DNA of 52,800 nt, taken from Lachnospiraceae bacterium. GTDB lineage: Bacteria > Bacillota > Clostridia > Lachnospirales > Lachnospiraceae. A program made the translations under genes and the position numbers. Under the pieces are notes generated by a model. It did no database searches, was not told the DNA's origin, and saw nothing but the letters and a program-made list of their open reading frames with translations. The stretch is from positions 1 to 52,800 of the forward strand of contig JAILLY010000046.1 in assembly GCA_024692905.1 (NCBI GenBank), in the 5' to 3' direction. Of this stretch, positions 7,351 through 16,036 are shown piece by piece (position 1 is the first letter of the stretch; every line of letters begins with the position of its first letter).

Positions 7351-8163
7351 ATGGTAGTACAGCACAATATGACAGCGGCAAACGCAAACAGAATGTTAGG
7401 TGTTACGACATCTTCGCAGGCAAAGGCAACCGAGAAGTTATCTTCAGGTTATAAGATCAACAGGGCAGCTGATGATGCAGCAGGCCTCACGATCAGTGAG
7501 AAGATGAGGAGTCAGATCCGTGGTCTTACTCAGGCTTCAAAGAATTCACAGGATGGTATTTCCTGCGTACAGACAGCTGAAGGCGCACTCAACGAAGTTG
7601 AGGATATGCTCCAGAGGATGAACGAGCTTGCAGTTAAGGCTAAGAACGGAACCATGACAGCTGAAGACAGGGGCGCTATACAGAGCGAAGTTAATGCTCT
7701 TAAGAGCGAGATCAATCGTGTTAAGAACTCAACGCAGTTCAACAACCAGAACCTTCTGGACGGTTCTTTCTCAAACAAGAACCTTCAGGTTGGTGCTGAG
7801 AAGGGCCATATCATAAGCCTTTCCATCAAGAACATGGATGCTTCACAGATCGGTCTTTCAACGGTTGACGTTACTTCCGAAGCAAATGCAGGTACCGCTA
7901 TTGATAACATCAAGAAGGCTATTGCATCTGTATCAGCTCAGAGGTCTGACCTTGGTGCTATCCAGAACCGTCTGGAGCACACCATCAAGAACCTTGACAA
8001 CGTAGTTGAGAATACTACCGCAGCTGAGTCTTCAATCCGTGATACCGACATGGCTTCACAGATGGTTGAGTACAGCAAGAACAATATCCTTGCTCAGGCA
8101 GGTCAGTCAATGCTTGCACAGGTTAACCAGGCTAACCAGGGTGTTCTCTCACTGCTCGGCTAA
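7351..8163 (+). CDS. fliC: Flagellin (short D0-D1 type)
   Basis: The filament subunit. At 270 residues it has only the conserved N-terminal (1-140, with MTAANANRMLG and KLSSGYKINRAADDAAGL) and C-terminal (about 185-270, ending NQANQGVLSLLG) D0/D1 regions joined by a short linker, like other small Firmicutes flagellins. Residue 72 is Cys in DGISCVQTAEG, where most flagellins have Leu or Val. Expression signals are strong: a SigD promoter, AGGAGG 8 bases before the ATG, and a GNRA-loop terminator after the gene. Downstream genes for two CgeB-like glycosyltransferases, a GT2 and FliB suggest it is glycosylated and lysine-methylated. Confidence 0.98.
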   Translation: MVVQHNMTAANANRMLGVTTSSQAKATEKLSSGYKINRAADDAAGLTISEKMRSQIRGLTQASKNSQDGISCVQTAEGALNEVEDMLQRMNELAVKAKNGTMTAEDRGAIQSEVNALKSEINRVKNSTQFNNQNLLDGSFSNKNLQVGAEKGHIISLSIKNMDASQIGLSTVDVTSEANAGTAIDNIKKAIASVSAQRSDLGAIQNRLEHTIKNLDNVVENTTAAESSIRDTDMASQMVEYSKNNILAQAGQSMLAQVNQANQGVLSLLG

Positions 8164-8186
8164 TAAGTCAGAATACTACTGTAGAG

Positions 8187-8216
8187 AAGGGGATTGGCGA
8201 AAGCCGATCCCCTTTT
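8187..8216 (+). terminator. Rho-independent terminator after flagellin
   Basis: A 12-bp GC-rich stem (8187-8198 with 8203-8214, one G-T pair) closed by a GAAA tetraloop and ending in TTTT. The next gene begins only 38 bases later with no visible promoter between, so expression of the modification genes downstream may depend on read-through. Confidence 0.93.
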
Positions 8217-8254
8217 ACGTGGCATATTGAATGTGACAAGAGGATTATTTCGCA

Positions 8255-9427
8255 GTGAAGATAGTATTATATAAATGGGGCAGTAATTCGGAGACCTTAC
8301 TCAAAAAGACGCTTACGGAGTCGGGGCATCAGATCATCGAATGCAGTACAAAATGCAAACATTATACAAGAGACCTTGAACTGGCCGGTGAACTTATGAA
8401 CATGGTTCACGGCGTGGGTGCAGATGCGATCATTTCATATAATTATTTTCCAATCATTTCAATGGTTTGCAATACGATCGGTATACCATATTACAGCTGG
8501 GTTTATGATTCCCCGCATTATACTTTGTTTGCCAAAACGGTTGGCTATGACTGTAATCATATAGGTATTTTTGACGGGGCGATGGTCAGTTATCTTAATG
8601 ATATCGGGATCAAGTCTGTCATGCATCTTCCACTTGGTTCTGATTGGAAAGAAGATATACCGGTGGAAAGCGAATATAAGTGTGATATCTCATTTGTCGG
8701 CAGTCTTTATTCCGATACCTATAATTATTATGAAAATATATCCATGCCGGACACAATCAGGGAAAGAGCAGATAAATATATAGAATGTCATAGATTTATA
8801 TATGATAGGGATATTCCTGATACATTCTTTGTGAACGATAAAAATGCTAAGGATACTTTGCTGACGGACGAGCTCAGAAATATTCTTGCAAATGCCGGAC
8901 TTCTGCCCGGTGAAGATTACACAGAGGATGTAGAATATATATTCAGGGCATCTGTGCTTGAGAAGAAGGTTACGGTTGATGAGAGACGTATTCTGCTTGA
9001 ACAGGTTGCCGGCAAAGGATATGACTTCAGACTGTATACAGGATCCGATCTTTCGACTTTGCCCTTGCTTAAAAGGGCCAACAGGGGCTATATTGATTAT
9101 AACAGTATCATGCCCGTCGTATTTAGAAACAGCAGGATCAATCTTAATATGACTCTTAGGAGTATACATACGGGCATTCCCTTACGTGCTCTTGATATAA
9201 TGGGCTGCGGAGGCTTCCTTCTGTCTAACTATCAGAAGGAGCTCGGAGAGATTTTTGAAGACGGCAAAGAAGTCGTTATGTTCAGAAGCGTTGAAGATTG
9301 CATTGAAAAGATAGATTACTATCTTGAACATGAAGAAGAGCGGAGGCAGATCGCGCATAACGGAAAGATTGCGGTCGGAGAGAAACTTGGACTTAAGGAG
9401 CAGCTTAATAAATTACTTGTAATGTGA
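8255..9427 (+). CDS. CgeB-like glycosyltransferase, copy 1
   Basis: A 390-residue GT-B type protein of the CgeB/DUF3880 class: N-terminal half with IISYNYFPIISMVCN and YYSWVYDSPHYTLF, C-terminal half (about 295-385) with INLNMTLRSIHTGIPLRALD, the CGGFLLSNYQKEL loop and a terminal helix EHEEERRQIAHNG. These proteins are often encoded next to flagellin and are thought to glycosylate it. It starts with GTG, with AAGAGGA about 10 bases upstream; the first residues (MKIVLYKWGS) align with its neighbour. The following gene is a clear tandem paralog, which suggests sequential addition of sugars. Confidence 0.8.
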   Translation: MKIVLYKWGSNSETLLKKTLTESGHQIIECSTKCKHYTRDLELAGELMNMVHGVGADAIISYNYFPIISMVCNTIGIPYYSWVYDSPHYTLFAKTVGYDCNHIGIFDGAMVSYLNDIGIKSVMHLPLGSDWKEDIPVESEYKCDISFVGSLYSDTYNYYENISMPDTIRERADKYIECHRFIYDRDIPDTFFVNDKNAKDTLLTDELRNILANAGLLPGEDYTEDVEYIFRASVLEKKVTVDERRILLEQVAGKGYDFRLYTGSDLSTLPLLKRANRGYIDYNSIMPVVFRNSRINLNMTLRSIHTGIPLRALDIMGCGGFLLSNYQKELGEIFEDGKEVVMFRSVEDCIEKIDYYLEHEEERRQIAHNGKIAVGEKLGLKEQLNKLLVM

Positions 9428-9435
9428 GAAAACAT

Positions 9436-10617
9436 ATGAACATATTATTTGTCAGGTACGGAAGTATATATGAGCCGGATATGATCGACGCGTTCCAAAA
9501 AGCCGGGGTTAACGTTGTGGAGATTGATACCCGGATGAATGGAGGCAATGTTGATAATGAGATCATAATGAAGCATGTAGAGGATGGGATCCGTGAACAT
9601 TCACCCATGTTTGTTTACGGGATCAATTTCTATCCTGTCGTTGCGGACATATGTAATATATATAATACTCTGTATGTGAGTCAGACAGTGGATTCTCCGG
9701 TTCTGACTCTGTTCAGCAGGTCTGTTGCACATCCGACGAACAGAATATTCATGTTTGACCGCGAACAATATGAACGCTTTCTTTCCTATAACAGAGATTG
9801 TATTTTTCATCTTCCGCTTGCATCGGCGGTAGACAGATTTGATAAGGTCATAGGATCGATAACAGATGATGACAGAAAAAGATTCGGTTCCGATATTGCC
9901 TTTGTCGGTTCAACCTACAGGGAAAAGGATCCACTGGCTTCATTCCCGGATATTCCGGACTATACAAAAGGTTTCGTTGATGCGCTTGTCGAGTGTGCGT
10001 TGAAGATATACGGTTATTATCCGGCTAAGGACCTGTTGGTGGATCGTATAGTTGATGATATTAAAAATGCGGCCGGCAACAGCTTTCCAAATTATCACAA
10101 ATTGATCGACAGTATTGACACTTATGTTGTTTCGCATGAATATATTGCATCTCATATAGCCGTGGAAGAAAGGGTCAGGACATTAAATGAGCTGGGAAAG
10201 CACTTCAAAGTGGATATGTATACGAGAGGTGATACCTCGGGATATGATAATGTGAACATACACAGCGAAGTCAGTTCGCTTATTGAAATGCCTAAGGTGT
10301 TTAACCTTTCGAAGATCAATCTTAATATGACTGTCCGTTCCATCGAAACGGGACTTCCGTTACGGTGTTTTGATATACTTGGCTGCGGAGGTTTCCTGAT
10401 GACCAATTATCAGGAAGAGATTGAGGATATGTTTGTAATAGGAAGGGATCTTGAAACATATGACAGCATTGATGAACTGACAGACAAGTGCGGATATTAT
10501 CTGTCTCACGAGGAAGAGAGGGCTTCCATAGCCGCAAACGGATATGAAAAAGTACGATCCGAGTATACTCATTTCCACAGATTAAATCAAATGTTGAAAA
10601 ACGGTAGGATGTTATGA
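9436..10617 (+). CDS. CgeB-like glycosyltransferase, copy 2
   Basis: A 393-residue paralog of the preceding gene with the same architecture: MNILFVRYGS start, FVYGINFYPVVADICN, SQTVDSPVLTLF, and the C-terminal INLNMTVRSIETGLPLRCFD with CGGFLMTNYQEEI. The ATG at 9436 is preferred because it aligns with copy 1. A GTG at 9424 overlapping the upstream stop would add four residues; neither has a strong Shine-Dalgarno, so translation is probably coupled. The stop overlaps the next start (ATGA). The middle third diverges strongly from copy 1, suggesting a different donor or acceptor. Confidence 0.8.
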   Translation: MNILFVRYGSIYEPDMIDAFQKAGVNVVEIDTRMNGGNVDNEIIMKHVEDGIREHSPMFVYGINFYPVVADICNIYNTLYVSQTVDSPVLTLFSRSVAHPTNRIFMFDREQYERFLSYNRDCIFHLPLASAVDRFDKVIGSITDDDRKRFGSDIAFVGSTYREKDPLASFPDIPDYTKGFVDALVECALKIYGYYPAKDLLVDRIVDDIKNAAGNSFPNYHKLIDSIDTYVVSHEYIASHIAVEERVRTLNELGKHFKVDMYTRGDTSGYDNVNIHSEVSSLIEMPKVFNLSKINLNMTVRSIETGLPLRCFDILGCGGFLMTNYQEEIEDMFVIGRDLETYDSIDELTDKCGYYLSHEEERASIAANGYEKVRSEYTHFHRLNQMLKNGRML

Positions 10618-11612
10618 AAAAAGTATCAGTGATCGTCCCGATGTATAATTCGGAAAATACGATAGATGAATGCCTCATGAGCCTCACGTCGCAGAGTATA
10701 TTTAACGATATGGAGCTGCTGATCGTGGATGATTGTTCCAAAGACAACAGCGTACTTAAAGCGGCAGCATTTGAAGAACGGTATCCGGATAATATAATGC
10801 TGATAAAGCTTTCGGAAAACGGAGGCCCGGGAAGAGCGCGGAATATCGCCATGGAATATGCACAAGGTGAGTATATCGGGTTTGTTGATTCTGATGATGC
10901 TGTGGTTCCCGTGATGTATGAGCATTTATACGAAGAGGCTGTGCGGTGTGGTGCAGACGTTGTTGACGGTGGTATATATGAGCAGAACACCGACAACGCC
11001 ATAGTGTATACATCTGATGATCTTTCAGGAAAGCCGGATAATGAAAAAATAAGCAGGCTCATCGTATCCGGCGGATACATATGCAGCAAGATATTCCGCA
11101 GAGAATTCCTTATATCCGAAGGTATTTCTTTTCGTGAAGAATATGTACTGGAGGATCTTGACTATATCCTTGAAGTGTTCTGTAAGATGAAGATGATATC
11201 AAACGTTAAGGAGATTGTGTATGTTTACCGGGACAGCGGGGACTCGCTGTCAAAAACCGTGGATGTTGATAAATATCTTCACAGCACGGTGACGGCAATG
11301 AGATCCATGCATGAAAAACTGTTTTCCCTTCCTTTTTATGAGGGGATCCGCGAAGCTGTAGAATATGTGCTTGTTCAGTTATATTCTTTTTCGATCAATG
11401 TCTGTCTGAAGGCGATCAGGGAGGGTACGCAGTCAAAGGAAAAAACATTGGATTCACTTCGTGATCTGAAAGCTTTAAAGAGAATGCTGGTGAAAGGCGA
11501 TTATGATAATCGGTTTATCCTCGATAAAATAGGGCGGATCGATATTGAAATAATGCAGCAGAACGATGATGACCCGGAAAGACTTATCGCAAGGATCGGA
11601 GAGGGAGTATGA
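10614..11612 (+). CDS. GT2 family glycosyltransferase
   Basis: A 332-residue GT-A fold enzyme with the family 2 start VSVIVPMYNSENTIDECLMSL, the nucleotide-binding IVDDCSKDNS near residue 40, NGGPGRARNIAM near 65 and the metal-binding FVDSDDA (DxD-like) near 90. The C-terminal 130 residues are helical and specific to this subgroup. It overlaps the genes on both sides by 4 bases (ATGA), so CgeB1-CgeB2-GT2-FliB form one tightly coupled operon. A role in extending the flagellin glycan is inferred from position. Confidence 0.85.
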   Translation: MKKVSVIVPMYNSENTIDECLMSLTSQSIFNDMELLIVDDCSKDNSVLKAAAFEERYPDNIMLIKLSENGGPGRARNIAMEYAQGEYIGFVDSDDAVVPVMYEHLYEEAVRCGADVVDGGIYEQNTDNAIVYTSDDLSGKPDNEKISRLIVSGGYICSKIFRREFLISEGISFREEYVLEDLDYILEVFCKMKMISNVKEIVYVYRDSGDSLSKTVDVDKYLHSTVTAMRSMHEKLFSLPFYEGIREAVEYVLVQLYSFSINVCLKAIREGTQSKEKTLDSLRDLKALKRMLVKGDYDNRFILDKIGRIDIEIMQQNDDDPERLIARIGEGV

Positions 11613-12775
11613 AAGTATTATCAATAGAATCATATGATGATTTTGAATGTATCGGAGGCGAATGCCCGATAACCTGCTGCGGTGACTGGACCATCAGGAT
11701 CGATGATAAAACAGCAGAGTATTACCGAAACGTGGATGGGGAATTCGGTGATGAATTACGTGAAGGGATAGATTTTACGGAAGACGGTGCCCGGTTTAAG
11801 ATGACGGGTAATAAAAAATGCATTTTTCTCAATGAGAACAGACTTTGTAAAATATACAGAAAACTTGGGCCTGACAAGTTATGTTTTGTATGCAGAAACT
11901 ATCCCCGATCTATCTTTCAGGTCGGTGATATCCTGTTCTGCGGGCTGGCAAATTCATGCCCTGAAGTAAACAGGATGATAATGCAATTTAAGGAGCCGTT
12001 TAAGATACTGTTTAATGATTCCGATGAGAAGATGATGCAGTATGAAATGGCTGATATACCGGAAAGCGAGGCTTACTGGAATGATTTCAATCAATCAATA
12101 AGAGCGTTCACGGCAGGACTCGGAATTTTGCAGAACCGGGAACTTGCATTAAGTGACAGGCTGACGCTGCTTATTTTTTTTGTGGAAAGATTCCAGGAGA
12201 TCATGCGTAATAATGGGGATCCCGGTGATCTTACAGGTATTTTCTCACAACCTTCCGTGTATAGCATGTTTTTGGAAAACTTTTCAGGGAATTCCGGTGA
12301 TATAACAGATAAGATACATGCGTTTTTGATCGTCTTTCGTAATATGATGGTTTCATCATGTGATATCCCTATGTGGGAAGACTGTAAGATCATGGCAGAT
12401 GAGTTAATAAAAAACGGTATAGAAGATCCGGACGCCATTAAAAAGGCATTTCAGACTCTGTATACTCCCGAGATCATGATCGAAATGGAGCAATTGATAG
12501 CCTACAGGTTCTTTCATGTGTTTATGCAGGGCTTCGTGAATAAGGATTTTTACGAAAGGATAGCATATGAATATATCCTTTATTCGACACTTATCACTTA
12601 TATGTCAATTGTTGAGGTAAAAAGCTCAAGGAGGAGTACACAGGAAGAGAGGATACTCTTCTATTCGTTATGCTCAAGGATTGAACATTCGGATGAACAT
12701 AAAGGATCATTGACCGGTGATCTAAAAGGCGCAAACTTCTATGATCTTGAAAAGTTGCTGGGTCTTATAAGGTAG
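11609..12775 (+). CDS. fliB: Flagellin lysine-N-methylase FliB
   Basis: FliB methylates surface lysines of flagellin. The 388-residue protein has the cysteine pattern of the family: C14, C19, C23, C24, then C71, C80, C92, C95 in KLCFVCRNYPR, and C111 and C117, expected to bind an iron-sulfur cluster. The C-terminal two-thirds are helical. Its length is close to known FliB proteins. It overlaps the GT2 stop by 4 bases and ends 16 bases before a convergent gene, with no clear terminator. The same flagellin is therefore a candidate for both glycosylation and N-methylation. Confidence 0.88.
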   Translation: MKVLSIESYDDFECIGGECPITCCGDWTIRIDDKTAEYYRNVDGEFGDELREGIDFTEDGARFKMTGNKKCIFLNENRLCKIYRKLGPDKLCFVCRNYPRSIFQVGDILFCGLANSCPEVNRMIMQFKEPFKILFNDSDEKMMQYEMADIPESEAYWNDFNQSIRAFTAGLGILQNRELALSDRLTLLIFFVERFQEIMRNNGDPGDLTGIFSQPSVYSMFLENFSGNSGDITDKIHAFLIVFRNMMVSSCDIPMWEDCKIMADELIKNGIEDPDAIKKAFQTLYTPEIMIEMEQLIAYRFFHVFMQGFVNKDFYERIAYEYILYSTLITYMSIVEVKSSRRSTQEERILFYSLCSRIEHSDEHKGSLTGDLKGANFYDLEKLLGLIR

Positions 12776-12791
12776 AGGATCGCTGACGGTT

Positions 12792-13826
12792 TTACGGATA
12801 GATTGGTCTGTTTACACCGGAAATCAGTTTTATACCATATTTTAAGGCAAAGCTTATACGCTGAATGTTTTTTATGTCCCGTCCCAGAATAAGGCCGTTG
12901 GAATGACATATGACCTGTTCATCATCCCCCGATCCTATTCCGGCCGGATATATGTTTGCCTTGCCCCGGAGTTCATCTATCAGATCCGATATAGCATCCA
13001 TAGTCATCAGATCATTTTCAGAATCTTTATAGTAACAGACGGCAAGGTTAGCGCTTCTGTCGCAGTATTTATTGCTAAACTGCTCAATTACATCACAAAA
13101 AACAGGATACGGTGATTCCATATCAATAAATGTTACCATTGTTTTTAGATCATTAGGGATTTCCAAAGGGTTTCCTCCCGCTGAGAGATCCGCGGCAAGA
13201 GGTTCGTATTTTGAAACAAAATCGCCGACATCGCCCTTCATATCGGATTCTATTTCTTTGAGCCTGTCCAAACTGAAATCCCACCAGGATATTTTCTGTA
13301 ATCCGTTTATAATATCCTCAGAAAAACGGGTGCCCACACATACCGCCGGATTTCCCCGCCATATCGTGTAGGGGGGTATATCGTGAGTTATAACGCTTTC
13401 CGCACCGATGACGGCTCCGTTTCCAATAACGACATCCGATATGAGAGTTACATTGCTTCCGATCCAGACGTCATTTCCTATAACAGTCATTCCTTTACGG
13501 TGCATTCTTTTATCGGTTTGTCCCAGGCGTTCCCTGAAGGATGCCGTTTCGGAACTGTCGGCATAATCACATATGACCCCCATATACACAGAACGGTGAT
13601 CATGGTTCATATCGCAATAGATCTTGAGATTATCCGCAATTGAAGTATAACGGCCGATGTATAAAAGATGAACGTGTTCATCGTTTGATATCTCGAAGTA
13701 TGTGTGTATGCAGGTGTTCTCGGCATAACTTCCGCGCCCGATATAAACAATGGGAAATCCACCGTCAAAGTTTATTACCGTATCTTTATAACGTGTTTCT
13801 TTGAAATCGGCATTGAATCTTATCAT
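12792..13826 (-). CDS. Hexapeptide-repeat O-acetyltransferase with unrecognised C-terminal domain
   Basis: A 344-residue protein. Residues 1-195 form a left-handed beta-helix acetyltransferase of the xenobiotic/CatB type: NHDHR at 74-78 (candidate catalytic His), then VIGNDVWIGSNVTLISDVVIG, IPPYTIWRGNPA and the closing WWDFSLDRL helix. Usual family members stop near 210 residues. Here about 145 more residues follow (MVTFIDMESPYPVFCDVIEQ to the end) that look alpha/beta and faintly like one lobe of a GT-B enzyme, but they are not recognised. The start has AGGAGG 8 bases upstream. It is convergent with fliB and lies in the glycosylation island, so acetylation of a glycan sugar is likely. Confidence 0.75.
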   Translation of the reverse strand: MIRFNADFKETRYKDTVINFDGGFPIVYIGRGSYAENTCIHTYFEISNDEHVHLLYIGRYTSIADNLKIYCDMNHDHRSVYMGVICDYADSSETASFRERLGQTDKRMHRKGMTVIGNDVWIGSNVTLISDVVIGNGAVIGAESVITHDIPPYTIWRGNPAVCVGTRFSEDIINGLQKISWWDFSLDRLKEIESDMKGDVGDFVSKYEPLAADLSAGGNPLEIPNDLKTMVTFIDMESPYPVFCDVIEQFSNKYCDRSANLAVCYYKDSENDLMTMDAISDLIDELRGKANIYPAGIGSGDDEQVICHSNGLILGRDIKNIQRISFALKYGIKLISGVNRPIYP

Positions 13827-13937
13827 ATATAAAACCTCCTGTTGACACGGTTGGCCATTCGCAAGGCGGAGAGAGGAAATACCACTTTATATTATCGGAT
13901 TATAGCATGATTATGCACAAAATGAAATAACGATCGC

Positions 13938-13967
13938 TTGACGTGGAATATCAATATTCATTAAAAT
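13938..13967 (+). promoter_or_regulatory. SigA-type promoter with inverted repeat in the spacer
   Basis: TTGACG at 13938-13943, an 18-base spacer, and TAAAAT at 13962-13967. The spacer holds GAATAT-CA-ATATTC (13946-13959), an operator-like inverted repeat. It drives the gene at 13996, which has GCGAGGA as ribosome binding site. Confidence 0.55.
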
Positions 13968-13995
13968 ATAAGGAAATTTAACGTATAAAGCGAGG

Positions 13996-14961
13996 ATGGA
14001 TATGGACCATAATTTTGACACACTCATAGTGATCACGAAGCCGGATCTTATTCGCATAAAGAGCAATTTTATGCGGGTCGTAAAGTGGCTTCCAAAGGGC
14101 CGTCTTATCTTTATCGGAAGTCCGGATGTTAAGGAGGTCCTTGATGAATGGACTAAGGGTGATGAAAGCGGGCTTACTTCGCGCGTCGGATTTATAAACG
14201 AAAATGATGTGATCCCCTTTGACAGTGTCCACATAGTAATGACGGCCAAGATGCAGCCGCTTCTTAAGAGGCGCGATCTTCCGAGGGGCGTGACGGGATG
14301 GTATTACCAGCAGTTCCTAAAGATGGAATATTCACGTTTCGGGGAAGGCGAATATTATATGTCCTGGGACGGTGATACGGTGCCGTGCAAGGATGTTGTG
14401 ATGTTCAATGAGTCGGGCGTACCGTTCCTTGATCTTAAGCATGAATATAACGAGCTGTATTTTACGACAATGGGGAGGCTCATACCGGGCCTTAAGAAGT
14501 TCATCGAAGCGTCATTCATATCGGAGCATATGCTGTTTAAACGCGATATAATGCAGCAGCTTATAGCTAAGATAGAGTCAAATAACGCCATAGAGGGAGA
14601 AAAGTTTTACGAGAAGATAATAAACTGCATACCGCTTGAAGATATCCAGGAAAACGGTTTCTCGGAGTTTGAGACCTACGGAAATTTCGTATGCCTTACC
14701 GCGCCATATATTTACAGGCTCCGTGAATGGCATTCCTTCCGTCTTGCGGGAGAATTCTTTGACCCGGATACGATCTCGGATGATGATTATGATTGGCTTT
14801 CGCGTGACTTTGACGCAATATCTTTCGAGAAGGGGATGACTGTGCGCGAGGATCATAAGAACCTCTTCGATAATAAGGAATATCAGAGCAAATTAAGTGC
14901 CCGTCAGATGTTGATGATCGCCCAGGAAGAGTTTAAAGACGGGTATAAAGAAAAACTGTAA
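13996..14961 (+). CDS. DUF6492-like putative glycosyltransferase
   Basis: A 321-residue protein resembling the DUF6492 family, usually found in polysaccharide clusters. Features are GVTGWYYQQFLKMEYSR near residue 100, YMSWDGDTVP with D125-x-D127 as a candidate metal-binding DxD, ISEHMLFKRDIM near 175, and a late ETYGNFV segment. The family is thought to have a GT-A like fold, but no biochemical role is established here. It has its own promoter and stands alone between an acetyltransferase on the other strand and an HTH-Uma2 gene. Confidence 0.6.
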   Translation: MDMDHNFDTLIVITKPDLIRIKSNFMRVVKWLPKGRLIFIGSPDVKEVLDEWTKGDESGLTSRVGFINENDVIPFDSVHIVMTAKMQPLLKRRDLPRGVTGWYYQQFLKMEYSRFGEGEYYMSWDGDTVPCKDVVMFNESGVPFLDLKHEYNELYFTTMGRLIPGLKKFIEASFISEHMLFKRDIMQQLIAKIESNNAIEGEKFYEKIINCIPLEDIQENGFSEFETYGNFVCLTAPYIYRLREWHSFRLAGEFFDPDTISDDDYDWLSRDFDAISFEKGMTVREDHKNLFDNKEYQSKLSARQMLMIAQEEFKDGYKEKL

Positions 14962-15052
14962 ATCATATCATGAAACTTTCAGGAAAAGGAACGGCGGTCA
15001 TTATGCAGCTTGACTGTTTTTTGAAGCGTGCCGTGAAAGGGATCCTGTCCTG

Positions 15053-15109
15053 TTGACATTCACCCTGTATATGGTATTATGGAACCATAAAGGACCATTT
15101 ATATGGTCC
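15053..15109 (+). promoter_or_regulatory. Promoter and nested palindromic operator of the HTH-Uma2 gene
   Basis: TTGACA (15053-15058), a 16-base spacer and TATTAT (15075-15080). Two inverted repeats overlap the -10 and start site: TATGGT (15070-15075) with ACCATA (15084-15089), and GGACCAT (15092-15098) with ATGGTCC (15103-15109). All four arms share ATGG/CCAT, as expected of a dimeric HTH repressor with two sites. Autoregulation by the downstream HTH protein is inferred. Confidence 0.65.
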
Positions 15110-15162
15110 GAAAGTACCGTTTGCGTGATAAGCGAAGGTGCATATACGGCGGGAGGTATGTC

Positions 15163-16023
15163 ATGGATCAGATGAAGAGAGAAAAACAGTTGGCCAGGCT
15201 CCGGTATTATAAGGAAAGGCTTGAGTTGACCTATAAGGATATTTCCGAGAGGTCAGGTGTTCCGGAGAGTACCGTTAAGAAGGTGCTGACAGGGGCTACC
15301 AGGAACCCAAGGCCTAAGACTTTTTATGAGATTGAGGAGGCGCTTGGGATAAAACATGTGCTTGAAGAGATATCCGCGGAATCTCCCAATCTTAAGATGC
15401 AGTATGGTTATGCCGGTACTGACGGTACTTCAGCTCTTGATACCATTGATTATGAACGCGCCAATAATGGGGAGATGACTCTTGATGATTATTATGCACT
15501 TCCCGATGACAGGCGTGTGGAACTGATAGACGGTGTATTCTATGACATGGCATCACCGACCAGCATACATCAGATGATCATAGGTTCTCTTTTTCGGCAG
15601 ATCGGAAACTATATTGATAAGAATAAAGGTAAATGCGTTCCTTTTGTTTCTCCCATGGATGTGCAGCTTGACAGGGATAACAAGACCATGCTTGAGCCCG
15701 ATCTGTTTGTGGTCTGTGACCGGGATAAGATTACGGAGTACTTCATTTTCGGAGCACCGGATCTCATCATAGAAGTCGTATCACCTTCTTCGAAGATAAA
15801 TGATTATGTGCTTAAACTATGGAAGTACAGGAATTCGGGAGTAAGGGAATACTGGATAATAGACTATAAGAAGGACCTTGTGCGGACCTATTTCTTTGAC
15901 GAGGATGATATAGATTCGGTCGACCACACATTTAAGGATGATATCCCCGTAAGGATCTATGGCGGGAAGCTTACCCTTAACCTTGACGGGATAGTATCGT
16001 ACCTTGGGGAAGCGCCGCAGTGA
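15163..16023 (+). CDS. HTH-Uma2 family protein (putative PD-(D/E)xK nuclease)
   Basis: A 286-residue fusion. Residues 8-65 are an Xre-like helix-turn-helix (YKDISERSGVPESTVKKVLTG). Residues about 100-280 are an Uma2/DUF820 domain: VELIDGVFYDM, EPDLFVV (D180), DLIIEVVSPSS (E204), then D214, K218 and GVREYWIID, the pattern of this PD-(D/E)xK-like family. Uma2 proteins are abundant in some bacteria, but their substrate is mostly unknown. GGGAGG lies 6 bases before the ATG at 15163; an earlier in-frame ATG at 15103 falls inside the operator and has no ribosome binding site. The nested palindromes upstream suggest the HTH represses its own gene. Confidence 0.8.
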   Translation: MDQMKREKQLARLRYYKERLELTYKDISERSGVPESTVKKVLTGATRNPRPKTFYEIEEALGIKHVLEEISAESPNLKMQYGYAGTDGTSALDTIDYERANNGEMTLDDYYALPDDRRVELIDGVFYDMASPTSIHQMIIGSLFRQIGNYIDKNKGKCVPFVSPMDVQLDRDNKTMLEPDLFVVCDRDKITEYFIFGAPDLIIEVVSPSSKINDYVLKLWKYRNSGVREYWIIDYKKDLVRTYFFDEDDIDSVDHTFKDDIPVRIYGGKLTLNLDGIVSYLGEAPQ

Positions 16024-16036
16024 CGGGGATGGCTTC

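Noticed and set aside
10322-11089. Long antisense reading frame of 255 codons.
   Set aside because: It lies wholly opposite two well-supported glycosyltransferase genes, has Ser-rich shadow composition and no ribosome binding site.
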